Source: Citrobacter braakii
GTDB lineage: Bacteria; Pseudomonadota; Gammaproteobacteria; Enterobacterales; Enterobacteriaceae
Assembly: GCF_002075345.1 (NCBI RefSeq)
Contig: NZ_NAEW01000009.1
Coordinates: 62,001 to 126,000 of the forward strand
Reading direction: 5' to 3'
DNA: 64,000 bases
Within the stretch, counting starts at the first letter, position 1; each line of letters starts with the position of its first letter. Positions 30,121-37,982 of this stretch are shown piece by piece. The notes beneath the pieces were generated by a model. The model did no database searches, was not told the DNA's origin, and was given only the letters and a program-made list of their open reading frames with translations. The position numbers were made by a program, and so were the translations under genes.

Positions 30121-30882
30121 CTAACTGTTTGCTAACGCCTGTTGCAGCGCCTTTTCAGCCCGCGTTGCTGCATCACTTTCGCCATGTTCACGCAGAACCT
30201 GTGCCAGTTGGCGCAGTTGCGCTGCCGTCAGGCCGACTCGCATGCTGGCTCGCGTATGCGATAACAGCTGAGCTTCAACGCCCGGCGTGGCGGCTAATGC
30301 GCCAACCGTTGCCAACTCGCGGCTTTGCCAGTCGAGGTTATCGCGGGCGAAAATGTCGCCGAACAGATGCGTTTGTAGGAATTGATTAATGACCGGGGCA
30401 AAATCAAACAGAGGTCCCTGGACGGGGGCGCCGGAGATTTTAGTCTGGTTTGCGGTACCGACACGGCGAAGCTCATCTCCGACAGGGATGGCGGCGACCG
30501 GCTCTTTACCTTCAACGTCTTCAACGCCACGTTGTTTACGTGCTTCGACGACTTTCATCAGTTCATTCAGCGCGTTCAGGCTACGGGGAAATCCCGTATA
30601 GGCATAGAGCTGGACGAGAATCTCTTTGGTCTCGTTTATCGTGAGTCCTGCATCAAGCCCCTGATTCAGTGCCGCATTCAGCTTATCCATCTGACTGCTG
30701 GCCATTGATGCCGCAATCAACGGGATGGCTTGCTGGCGAGCTGACAGCGTATCTGAAACCGTTTGTTCGTGGTTCATTTCTGAGGCTCCTTTATTGACGG
30801 GCGCAGCATGTGCCGTGAGACCCAAACCAAAGGTCAGCAGTACCGCTGCCGTTAATGCCTTAATGGGCGTGGTATTGTTCAT
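30121..30882 (-). CDS. Exported two-domain carboxymuconolactone decarboxylase-family protein
   Basis: A 253-residue protein with a signal peptide ending at AHAAP and two CMD-type helical domains (ETKEILVQLYAYTGFPRSLN and RELATVGALAATPGVEAQLL). The CxxC pair of AhpD peroxidases is absent, so a thiol peroxidase role is unlikely; a lactone/decarboxylase-type role fits better. Periplasmic location is unusual for this family. It overlaps the cupin gene by 23 bp, so the two are translated together. Partner of the exported cupin and hydrolases. Confidence 0.85.
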   Translation of the reverse strand: MNNTTPIKALTAAVLLTFGLGLTAHAAPVNKGASEMNHEQTVSDTLSARQQAIPLIAASMASSQMDKLNAALNQGLDAGLTINETKEILVQLYAYTGFPRSLNALNELMKVVEARKQRGVEDVEGKEPVAAIPVGDELRRVGTANQTKISGAPVQGPLFDFAPVINQFLQTHLFGDIFARDNLDWQSRELATVGALAATPGVEAQLLSHTRASMRVGLTAAQLRQLAQVLREHGESDAATRAEKALQQALANS

Positions 30883-31339
30883 CTGTCACTTTCTCCATCC
30901 AGTTAACGCTTTTGCCATCCACAATCCCGGTTATCGCCAGGTGCGTCATTGCGCTGCCGGGTGCCGCCCCGTGCCAGTGTTTGACGCCCGCCGGACAAGA
31001 GACAACGTCGCCAGCGCGGATGACCTGCACCGGCTGGCCTTCTTGTTGGGTAAGCCCAACTCCCGAGGTTACAATCAGCCGCTGGCCTGCCGGATGCGTA
31101 TGCCAGGCGGAACGAGCACCTGGCTCAAAGGTGACATAAGCCCCGGAAACGCTAATTTCGTTATCTGGTTTGAAGAGAGGATCAACCCGGACGCGACCGG
31201 TAAAGTTCTCTGCTGGCCCGTACACCGCATTCTGGCTTCCGGCGGTGGCGATATGGACAGCGGGATTTTGCTCCGCCGCCCAGGATGAAAACATAAAGAG
31301 GGGCAGTAACAGCCCGAGGTAACGTAAATGTCTGATCAT
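30860..31339 (-). CDS. Exported cupin-domain protein
   Basis: A 159-residue single-domain cupin with a signal peptide ending at SSWAAEQ. The first cupin motif has HTHPAGQ with two metal-binding His, and the second has CPAGVKHWHGAAPGSAMTHLAI. These small cupins often pair with CMD proteins, as here. The operon promoter region carries the composite CTGACA operator 82 bp upstream of the start, with an AAGGA ribosome site. Likely a metal-dependent isomerase or dioxygenase in the periplasm. Confidence 0.85.
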   Translation of the reverse strand: MIRHLRYLGLLLPLFMFSSWAAEQNPAVHIATAGSQNAVYGPAENFTGRVRVDPLFKPDNEISVSGAYVTFEPGARSAWHTHPAGQRLIVTSGVGLTQQEGQPVQVIRAGDVVSCPAGVKHWHGAAPGSAMTHLAITGIVDGKSVNWMEKVTDEQYHAH

Positions 31340-31404
31340 GCAAAGCGTCCTTATCTACAATGATGGAGAGGGTCTGCAATGATTCTAATCATGGGGAGAT
31401 GTCG

Positions 31405-31436
31405 TCAGACTGACGCCAGCCTGACAATTCTGTCAG
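31405..31436 (-). promoter_or_regulatory. Composite response-regulator operator upstream of cupin-CMD
   Basis: CTGACAATTCTGTCAG (31421-31436) with the half-site TCAGACTGACG five bases away (31405-31415). The same composite, with identical geometry, precedes the flavodoxin gene and, in its core (CTGACG, five bases, CTGACA-N4-TGTCAG), the response-regulator gene. The core TGACA-N4-TGTCA is that of CusR-type boxes. Confidence 0.75.
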
Positions 31437-31446
31437 TTAACCCTTA

Positions 31447-32136
31447 TTATGGTGACGCGGCTTTGTCTTTTCTAAAAATAAGGCCCCAAAGCGAAAACCG
31501 TGTCATTAATGAAAATAAAACAATAATGGCCAAGTAGCGTAGATAAAAAAGTAGGGCAGATTCATCGTAATCGAAAAAGGAGAAATCGACCTTTATCAAC
31601 AAATAATCGAGATAGTCCTGGTTCAGTAATTCGTACAATCCCAGTAGTGCGATTAGCGAAAAAACTCCTGGCATCATGACATTTGCATAGAATGAATTGC
31701 TGGAGATGTTCAGGACCCGGCAGAAAAAAGTCGCCAGCATTTTCCAGTGCAACCCGATATGCAGCGCCAGAATGAGCATTCCCCAGTGGACCGGCGTCAT
31801 GTGTACTTTCCTGACCCAGCTCGCCGGGTTGTGGAACGCCTGGTCCAGAAGGATATGTCGGGACAGCATCATGCCCGAGACAATCGCGGTCAGAATGACA
31901 ACGAATGTCACTGCATTAATGATTCTGTTAACTACCAGCATGGTTAACGGAACATTGGGCGACAGTGACCACAAGCGATGCCGGTTAAGATATAAATGCA
32001 GCATGATGAGCAGCGTAAAAATAATACCCGCCCATTCATGCACGATTTCACCGTGAAGGTGAAATCCCATCAATACCAACAGAAGTAACGTCATCAGCGC
32101 ATCCTGCATGACCTGGAAAATATAAATTTTCTTCAT
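31447..32136 (-). CDS. Membrane protein with cytochrome b-like (DUF4405-type) core
   Basis: A 229-residue integral membrane protein with about five hydrophobic segments. Several histidines lie at membrane edges (GFHLHGEIVHEW, LLIMLHLYLNRHR, HMTPVHWGMLILALHIGLHW), the pattern of a b-type cytochrome four-helix bundle of the DUF4405 or cytochrome b561 class. It starts 9 bp after the stop of the exported flavodoxin gene. I infer that it passes electrons across the membrane to or from that flavodoxin; heme binding is inferred from the His pattern. Confidence 0.75.
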   Translation of the reverse strand: MKKIYIFQVMQDALMTLLLLVLMGFHLHGEIVHEWAGIIFTLLIMLHLYLNRHRLWSLSPNVPLTMLVVNRIINAVTFVVILTAIVSGMMLSRHILLDQAFHNPASWVRKVHMTPVHWGMLILALHIGLHWKMLATFFCRVLNISSNSFYANVMMPGVFSLIALLGLYELLNQDYLDYLLIKVDFSFFDYDESALLFYLRYLAIIVLFSLMTRFSLWGLIFRKDKAASP

Positions 32137-32145
32137 GTCGAGGGA

Positions 32146-32802
32146 TTAACGCTGTGGCTGGACTTGTTTTACCCATTGCTCAACCTGCGCGGGTACGTCA
32201 GGAGCTGAAATATCGTTGCGCGAGATCGCGAGCGCACGAGTGACTAATTTGGCCTGTGGCTGCATGCGAGCAATTTCTCGCAGGGAGTCGGCTAACCTGC
32301 TGCCACCATGGGTGGTAAAGGGAACGACCGTTTTGCCTGCAAAGTCATTTTGCTCAAAGAGGCTGTATATCACCATTGGCATGGTATACCACCAGATGGG
32401 GTAGCCGACGTAAATGGTGTCGTAACTGCTCAGGTCAGGGTGCGGCGTTTTTAGCGAGGGTCTGGCTTTCGTTTGCTGTTCCTTTTCGGCAACGCGCAAA
32501 AGTGCATCATGCTGGCGAGGGTAGGGAGTGGCGGTTTCAATGCGAAACAGGTCGCCGTGAGTCTGCTTCTGAATCAGTTGCGCAATAAACTGCGTGCTGC
32601 CGGTCTCTGGCGTATTTTTTTGTAATACGCTGGCCCCGGAAAAACCATCCACGGCACCAGGTTTCATCTCCTCTGGTTGTGAAAAGTAGATAATCAGCGT
32701 GCGGGCGTGTGCGGATGAATCCTCTGATGCGAACGCGGGCTGCCCCAGAAGCCCCATGACCATCATCGCCAGAAACCCGCTAAATACCTTTTTCATTCTC
32801 AC
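32146..32802 (-). CDS. Exported flavodoxin
   Basis: A 218-residue flavodoxin-like protein preceded by a clear signal peptide ending at AFASE. The FMN phosphate loop region is RTLIIYFSQPEE, followed by YDTIYVGYPIWWYTMPMVIY (ring-binding, aromatic) and FTTHGGSRLADS. Flavodoxins are normally cytoplasmic, so a periplasmic one is unusual. The start is a GTG (32802) with AAGGA eight bases upstream; the ATG two codons later is also possible. It forms an operon with the membrane cytochrome-like protein and has the composite operator 81 bp upstream, inside the end of the kinase gene. Confidence 0.85.
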   Translation of the reverse strand: MRMKKVFSGFLAMMVMGLLGQPAFASEDSSAHARTLIIYFSQPEEMKPGAVDGFSGASVLQKNTPETGSTQFIAQLIQKQTHGDLFRIETATPYPRQHDALLRVAEKEQQTKARPSLKTPHPDLSSYDTIYVGYPIWWYTMPMVIYSLFEQNDFAGKTVVPFTTHGGSRLADSLREIARMQPQAKLVTRALAISRNDISAPDVPAQVEQWVKQVQPQR

Positions 32803-32866
32803 TGTTTCATTCCTTCAATCAGCCGTGGTGAGTATCAGCAGTGATTCTGGCGCAGATAGCCTGACA

Positions 32867-32898
32867 TCAGACTGACGACTCTCTGACAATTTTGTCAG
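32867..32898 (-). promoter_or_regulatory. Composite response-regulator operator upstream of flavodoxin
   Basis: CTGACAATTTTGTCAG (32883-32898), five bases, then TCAGACTGACG (32867-32877): the same geometry as at 31405-31436. It overlaps the last codons of the sensor-kinase gene and sits 81 bp upstream of the flavodoxin start. Confidence 0.75.
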
Positions 32899-34351
32899 AA
32901 GTCTTTGCGCGCGGAGATCCCGATTTTGTCTCTGAAATCAGTCTCCCGGTTCGGATAGCGTCAGGCTGTTTAGCAAACGTCAGGCCAAAGGTATTGATAC
33001 CGTTCTCGCTACGGGCAAAGACATCTCCCCGGTGCATAATGGCGACGGCACGGACAATCGACAGGCCCAGCCCATGATGGGTATCACTCCTGGCTCGGGA
33101 GGTGTCAACACGATAGAACCGTTCGAAAAGCCGGTGTAAGTGCTCAGGCGCTATCGGGTCGCCAGGGTTAGAAACGTCTACACAAGCTTGATTGCCTTTT
33201 TCGCTTAAGCGCACCGTAACCGTGCTATTGGAGGGGGAATGCCTGGCGCTATTTTCCAGCAAATTAGCCAGTGAACGGTGAAACAGCCGCCTGTCGATAT
33301 GCGCCGTGACGTCGCCCTCAACCTCCAGCGAAAGCTGTTTTTCAGCAAAAGAGGGTTCAACATATTCCGCTGTTTTCAGGGTTTCTTCGCGCAGGGAGAC
33401 TTGCGTAAGCTGGGAAGCATGTTCACCCGCGTGCGCATGAGACAGGAACAGCATGTCGTTAACTATCGACGTCATGCGTTCAAGCTCTTCCAGATTGGAA
33501 CCCAATAACTCTTCCAGTTCATCTTGTGAACGTCGGCGTGATAACCCGAGTTGCGTCTGACCGATCAGGTTAGTCAGCGGGGTACGAAGTTCATGCGCAA
33601 CATCGGCATTAAAGCTCTCGAGCTGTCGCCAGGCGATTTCCTGACGCTCTAACACGCCGTTAAATGATGATGCCAGTTGCTGCAGTTCTTCGGGCAACGC
33701 GCAGGTATTCAGGCGCTGGCCATGGTCACCTGGTGCAAGGTGTTGTGCCTGCTGACTGAGCATGCCCACCGGACGCAGGCCAATCCGTGAAACAACGTAT
33801 CCCAGTAAGGCGACAATCAGTACGCCCAGCGCGGCAATAATCAACAGCGTTCGTGTGAACGCATCAAGTGTGCCCATATACGGCGTAGAGTCGATGGCAA
33901 CCACATAGCGCAGCTCAGGCCTTTCACCGTTGGCGGGGATGGTTTTCACTAACAGGAACAGTGAGCATGCACCTTCCGATGCGCCGGGCACTTTATTAAA
34001 TCCCTCCTGCAAAGAAGACCACTGAACGCCCACCGGTGGTATTCCCCCCATGCTAAAGCGCGGGTTATCGCTCACTATCCAGTAACGAACGCGCTCACCT
34101 TCAGAATTGGTTAGCAGAGTAAATTTATTAGCCAACGTCGACCAGCCGTCAGCCGAGGTTCGTGCGGTGATCCACGGGCTCATTAATGATTCCCGGAACA
34201 GCAGCTCGTTGTGCATCTGCTTTTGCAAAGAGTCATGTAAGGAGCTTCTGAGCAGGATACCGATAATGGACACAATCAGCAGCGCGGATAAGGCAAACAT
34301 CAGCGCCAGGTGAACGGAGATGGAACGTTTAGGCATGCTGAGCCTCTTCAT
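32867..34351 (-). CDS. Sensor histidine kinase of a CusS/HprS-like two-component system
   Basis: A 494-residue membrane kinase. TM1 at ~residues 13-34, a periplasmic sensor domain ~35-165, TM2 at ~168-188, HAMP, then the phosphorylation site His-253 in ADVAHELRTPLTN. The ATPase domain follows with NLLENSARHSP (N box) and HHGLGLSIVRAVA (G box). The class is that of heavy-metal/redox sensors (CusS, PcoS, HprS). The C-terminal ~35 residues are a polar tail that shares DNA with the downstream operator. It starts immediately after the response-regulator stop codon. The signal is unknown; given the exported redox proteins, a periplasmic oxidant, metal or quinone is plausible. Confidence 0.92.
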   Translation of the reverse strand: MKRLSMPKRSISVHLALMFALSALLIVSIIGILLRSSLHDSLQKQMHNELLFRESLMSPWITARTSADGWSTLANKFTLLTNSEGERVRYWIVSDNPRFSMGGIPPVGVQWSSLQEGFNKVPGASEGACSLFLLVKTIPANGERPELRYVVAIDSTPYMGTLDAFTRTLLIIAALGVLIVALLGYVVSRIGLRPVGMLSQQAQHLAPGDHGQRLNTCALPEELQQLASSFNGVLERQEIAWRQLESFNADVAHELRTPLTNLIGQTQLGLSRRRSQDELEELLGSNLEELERMTSIVNDMLFLSHAHAGEHASQLTQVSLREETLKTAEYVEPSFAEKQLSLEVEGDVTAHIDRRLFHRSLANLLENSARHSPSNSTVTVRLSEKGNQACVDVSNPGDPIAPEHLHRLFERFYRVDTSRARSDTHHGLGLSIVRAVAIMHRGDVFARSENGINTFGLTFAKQPDAIRTGRLISETKSGSPRAKTSDKIVRESSV

Positions 34352-35032
34352 TTATTCCGACCGGACTTCGAGGACATACCCCATGCCACGAACGGTATGT
34401 AACAGTTTGACGTCGAACGGGGTATCCACTTTGGCTCGCAGACGTTTAATGGCGACTTCAACCACATTGGCATCGCTGTCAAAATTCATGTCCCATATCT
34501 GCTCAGCAATCATCATTTTTGACAGGATCTCCCCCTGATGCCGGGCCAGAAGACTTAACAGGGAAAACTCTTTTGCGGTCAACTCCAGTCGCGTTCCGGC
34601 GCGAAATACGCGGCGGGCCAGCAGGTCGAGATGCAGATCGTGAATTTGCAGTTGGGTGATGTCTGCGCCATCCGTGGAGCGGCGACGCACCAGAGCCTGA
34701 ATGCGCGCCACCAGTTCAATCAGCGAAAAGGGTTTAGGGAGATAATCATCCGCGCCAAGCCGAAGCCCTTTGACGCGCTCGTCGACCGAACCGCGGGCCG
34801 AGAGCATTAGTACCGGCGTCTGTTTGACGGCCCGCACCCCCTCAAGTACCCGGTAGCCATCCATCCCCGGCAGCATCACATCAAGGATTATCGCGTCGTA
34901 GTCAAGCTCCAGCGCGTAATGAAGACCTTCAGCGCCATCTGCAGAGACATCTACCGTAAATCCGGATTCACTCAACGCACGGTTGAGATAGGTTGACGTT
35001 TTTTCTTCATCTTCGACTAGCAACAGGCGCAT
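34352..35032 (-). CDS. OmpR-family response regulator (CusR/HprR-like)
   Basis: A 226-residue regulator: receiver domain with acidic pocket VEDEE, phospho-acceptor Asp-51 ([12 protein letters not shown]) and Lys-101 (LPKPF), and an OmpR-type winged helix ([20 protein letters not shown] ... [10 protein letters not shown]). It is closest in type to CusR, PcoR and HprR. The gene is first in a two-gene operon with the kinase. A composite CTGACA operator 74 bp upstream indicates autoregulation. It probably also controls the cupin-CMD, flavodoxin and divergent hydrolase promoters, which carry the same motif. Confidence 0.93.
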   Translation of the reverse strand: MRLLLVEDEEKTSTYLNRALSESGFTVDVSADGAEGLHYALELDYDAIILDVMLPGMDGYRVLEGVRAVKQTPVLMLSARGSVDERVKGLRLGADDYLPKPFSLIELVARIQALVRRRSTDGADITQLQIHDLHLDLLARRVFRAGTRLELTAKEFSLLSLLARHQGEILSKMMIAEQIWDMNFDSDANVVEVAIKRLRAKVDTPFDVKLLHTVRGMGYVLEVRSE

Positions 35033-35094
35033 AACGGGATTTCCTCTTAACTGTGCAATCGGGCTTATTCTGCCTCTTGATTGCCAACATAAAG

Positions 35095-35121
35095 CTGACG
35101 CTTACCTGACAGCATTGTCAG
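35095..35121 (-). promoter_or_regulatory. Composite operator upstream of the response regulator gene
   Basis: CTGACG, five bases, CTGACAGCATTGTCAG (35106-35121). It has the same half-site spacing as the other copies and lies 74 bp before the response-regulator start. Confidence 0.7.
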
Positions 35122-35148
35122 AAACATGAAGCCATCTCAGCCTGCTTG

Positions 35149-35186
35149 CTGACAAAAATGTTATTTACCTGTCACGATGCTGACAG
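35149..35186 (+). promoter_or_regulatory. Degenerate operator copy upstream of the divergent hydrolase
   Basis: CTGACA (35149), four bases, TGTTAT, five bases, TGTCAC (35170): the composite in the opposite direction with one weak half-site, followed by a further CTGACAG at 35180. It faces the hydrolase gene at 35252. Confidence 0.5.
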
Positions 35187-35251
35187 GCCTCTCTCTCTAA
35201 CCTGAGTCTGCACATTTAAATCCGCAAGCCTGAAACTCATCGGGAGAGACC

Positions 35252-36301
35252 ATGAAATTCAATCTGTTAACTGCAATACTGCTCACGGCAATAACCGGGG
35301 CCGCCTCAGTCAATGCGGCTGATTACAAAAAAAATCCATTCACCCTGGCCTATGACGGTGCCATCACTGAGAACGTCAAAGGCAAGGTCAACATTCATCC
35401 GGTGAAGTACGATCTGCATGGCATTCAGATAGCTGCGAATGTCTATACCCCTGCTAACTACGATCCCGCCAAAAAATACCCTGCCGTGGTGGTTGCACAT
35501 CCGAATGGCGGCGTAAAAGAGCAGGTCGCAGGCTTGTATGCCCAGCGTCTCGCCGAGCAGGGCTACATCACGATTACTGCCGACGCGGCTTATCAGGGCG
35601 CGAGCGGTGGGATGCCTCGCAGCGTGGATAAACCCGCTAATCGCATCGAGGATATCCACGGCATGGCTGACTACATCAGCCAGTATCCGGGAGTGGATAC
35701 TTCCCGCCTCGGTCTGCTGGGTATTTGCGGAGGCGGCGGTTATTCACTTGTTGCGGCCGAAACGGATCAACGGTTTAAATCGATTGCAACCATCAGCATG
35801 TTTAATTCAGGCCTGGTGCGCCGCAACGGTTTTCAGGACTCACAGCTGGATACTATTCAGCAGCGTCTTCAGCAGGCTTCTGACGCACGTGCTCAGGAAG
35901 CTACCGGAGGCGAAGTCCTGTACTCCGGTGATGCCAATCTGACTGATGAACAGATCGCTAAGTTACCTTTTGCCTTATATCGACAGGGCTATGAGTACTA
36001 CTGGAAAACTCACGCGCACCCGAACTCTACGTTTAAATACACGACAAGCAGCCTGTTAGATTTGATTAGTTTTGACGTTACGGACCATATCAATCTCATC
36101 AATAAACCGCTGCTGATGATTGCTGGCACAAAAGCGGATACGCTCTATATGACGGAAGATGCGTTTGCGAAAGCCACCGGTACAAAAGACAAAGAACTCT
36201 TCCTGATCGATGGCGCTACCCATATCGAGACGTATTGGGTTCCTGAGTACGTCGACAAGGCTTTGCAAAAGCTGGACGTCTTCTTCGATAAGAGTATTTA
36301 A
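35252..36301 (+). CDS. Exported alpha/beta hydrolase, dienelactone-hydrolase-like
   Basis: A 349-residue hydrolase with a signal peptide ending at SVNAADY. VVVAHPNGGVKEQ forms the oxyanion hole, and the nucleophile motif reads LLGICGGGGYSLVAA. The nucleophile position is Cys (G-x-C-x-G), as in dienelactone hydrolase, instead of Ser. An acid follows in AGTKADTLYM and His in DGATHIETYW. It is divergent from the two-component operon, with operator half-sites between, so it is the first expected target. Likely acts on lactones or related esters in the periplasm. Confidence 0.85.
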   Translation: MKFNLLTAILLTAITGAASVNAADYKKNPFTLAYDGAITENVKGKVNIHPVKYDLHGIQIAANVYTPANYDPAKKYPAVVVAHPNGGVKEQVAGLYAQRLAEQGYITITADAAYQGASGGMPRSVDKPANRIEDIHGMADYISQYPGVDTSRLGLLGICGGGGYSLVAAETDQRFKSIATISMFNSGLVRRNGFQDSQLDTIQQRLQQASDARAQEATGGEVLYSGDANLTDEQIAKLPFALYRQGYEYYWKTHAHPNSTFKYTTSSLLDLISFDVTDHINLINKPLLMIAGTKADTLYMTEDAFAKATGTKDKELFLIDGATHIETYWVPEYVDKALQKLDVFFDKSI

Positions 36302-36488
36302 CCCCTATCAGACGATACCTTTGGCCAGCCACTCAGGCTGGTCATATCAGGACATAATGAGTGTGTCCGCATGTGACCCAGACTAACGAAGTCGGGAGGA
36401 AAGATAATTACGCACATAAAATAGCCGCTATGAATGAAATTCATAAAACGGCAGGGACATCTGAGGATTATTTTTTGCCTGTAAGGTT
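36302..36488. other. Gene-free region after the hydrolase
   Basis: A short hairpin CCAGCC / GGCTGG (36325-36341) lies shortly after the stop and may be a weak terminator without a T run. No other structure is seen before the IS remnant. Confidence 0.4.
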
Positions 36489-36606
36489 TTACTTCGTGGT
36501 ACAGGCCAACTTTAGGTTTAGCATAACGGCATTGAGTACCTCCTTATCCAGCATGGCTTCGGCATGCAGCTTCTTGAGGCGGGCGTTCTCCTCTTCAAGC
36601 GACTTG
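36489..36606 (-). mobile_element. IS3-family OrfA remnant
   Basis: On the minus strand a ~38-residue fragment reads KSLEEENARLKKLHAEAMLD followed by KEVLNAVMLNLK. This is the leucine-zipper end of an IS3-family (IS407/IS911-like) OrfA, ending at a stop codon. No OrfB or terminal repeats are found nearby, so this is a relic. Confidence 0.75.
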
Positions 36607-36969
36607 TTCGTCGGAAAAAACTTTAAAATAATACTTAAGGCGTTAAGTGCTAATACCCGACGCCTTTCAGGTTACTTGCAGGACGGTCACAGCGGGAAAA
36701 TGCAAACACGGTTGTGCTATTAGTCAGATACACACCTTTTAACTTGCTAAGAAAAGCTATAATCTGATGTCGTCAACGCAAACAATAAGCTCAATGAGAG
36801 AATATACAGGAACAGAACTGGAATAATCACACTTTCAGGAATACAAAGGAGCACCAGGATGATATATCTGAATTTTGACAGAGCTTATCTCTGATAAGCC
36901 AAATTAATAGTCACGCTCAGATGCTCAAACTTGCGTTTTGTGGTTTATGTAATATATAAGGGAAAATAT
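36607..36969. other. Gene-free region upstream of the VOC gene
   Basis: About 360 bp of mixed composition with no supported coding frame. It includes the presumed promoter of the VOC gene in its AT-rich 3' half (36740-36960). Nothing else was recognised. Confidence 0.35.
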
Positions 36970-37365
36970 ATGAAATTCAACAATGTAAGACTGTTAGTCA
37001 AAGATTACCGCAAATGTTTCAATTTCTACACCCAGAAGCTTGGTTTGGAAGCTGTCTGGGATATTGAAGATTGCTATGCCAGCTTCAAAGTCGCCGAAGG
37101 TATAGAAGGCCTTGCTATCTTTACTTCTGATCTGATGGCCCCAATTATTGGAAATGCTGACAGAGAAAAATCGATAATATATCGCGAAAAATCAATGGTT
37201 TGTTTCGAGGTTGATAATGTAGATGAAAGCTTTGAGGCCTATTCGTTAAAAGGGATTAAATTCATTAACGAGCCAATGGATAGGCCAGAATGGGGGGTGA
37301 GAGTGGTTCATCTGTACGATCCGGAGGAAAACTTGATTGAGTTATTTACGCCGCTTGGAGTCTAA
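36970..37365 (+). CDS. VOC-superfamily protein (glyoxalase/bleomycin-resistance fold)
   Basis: A 131-residue protein starting MKFNNVRLLVKDYRKCFNFY and ending RVVHLYDPEENLIELFTPLG, the two ends of paired beta-alpha-beta-beta-beta modules. The final Glu in NLIELF is the usual metal ligand. Functions in this family range from glyoxalase to resistance to toxic compounds or extradiol dioxygenase. Start by AAGGGAA ribosome site; an earlier in-frame start has none. It is AT-richer than its neighbours and flanked by mobile-element relics, consistent with acquisition by transfer. Confidence 0.82.
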   Translation: MKFNNVRLLVKDYRKCFNFYTQKLGLEAVWDIEDCYASFKVAEGIEGLAIFTSDLMAPIIGNADREKSIIYREKSMVCFEVDNVDESFEAYSLKGIKFINEPMDRPEWGVRVVHLYDPEENLIELFTPLGV

Positions 37366-37982
37366 CAGGGGTGTCATTACTTGAGGCATAACACCCGACT
37401 GTTGATACACGGTTATCCGGACCAACACTAAACTCGTTGGGGACTGCAGACGTTTTGGCTATCGTCATATATGACACCTCTGTATGGCTGAGGTCAGTAT
37501 GCCTGCAACTGCTCCGTCATGTGCCCCCTAACTTCTCGTTCGTGCTTCCTATTTCAAGTAGATTCCCCTCTGGATCGGAAATATAAAAATTTCGGATGCC
37601 AAAAGAAAGCGTCATTGGTCTACCTGCAGAAAATTGCAATTTCGACTTTAACTCTTTACTTGCAAATAATGGTTATTATCACCTGATAATATAACTGAGC
37701 TAATTCACTTATTACTTAACCACCTTTAGCTAAATTCGCAAAATCCCTTTTATTTCTACTAAAGGTGAATTATAATGATGTGATTGATGCGCATCCCATT
37801 ATATTCTTTGCTTACGCTTAATAACGTCTTAATTCAAGAATGAGATTACATAAACACGAACAGAGCTGTTGTGACCGGTTTCCCATTGATTAAGACACTT
37901 GTATTTAACCGTCGCCGCTGCCAGCCAGGTAACCGTCAGGCTTTTTTGAACGTGCACTGACCATCACCCGTGAACGCTACGC
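37366..37982. other. Gene-poor decayed region with a VOC fragment
   Basis: About 620 bp without an intact gene. It contains the C-terminal relic of a VOC protein on the minus strand (37518-37664) and AT-rich DNA (37680-37860) without recognised sites. This is a remnant zone between the VOC gene and the integrase relic. Confidence 0.5.
37518..37664 (-). pseudogene. C-terminal fragment of a second VOC-family gene
   Basis: The minus strand encodes RPMTLSFGIRNFYISDPEGN followed by LLEIGSTNEKLGGT and a stop. This is the metal-ligand-containing end (NLLEIGS) of a VOC domain. A stop codon ~45 codons upstream in frame and no start mean that the rest of the gene is gone. It is not a copy of the neighbouring intact VOC gene (different sequence). 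Confidence 0.75.
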
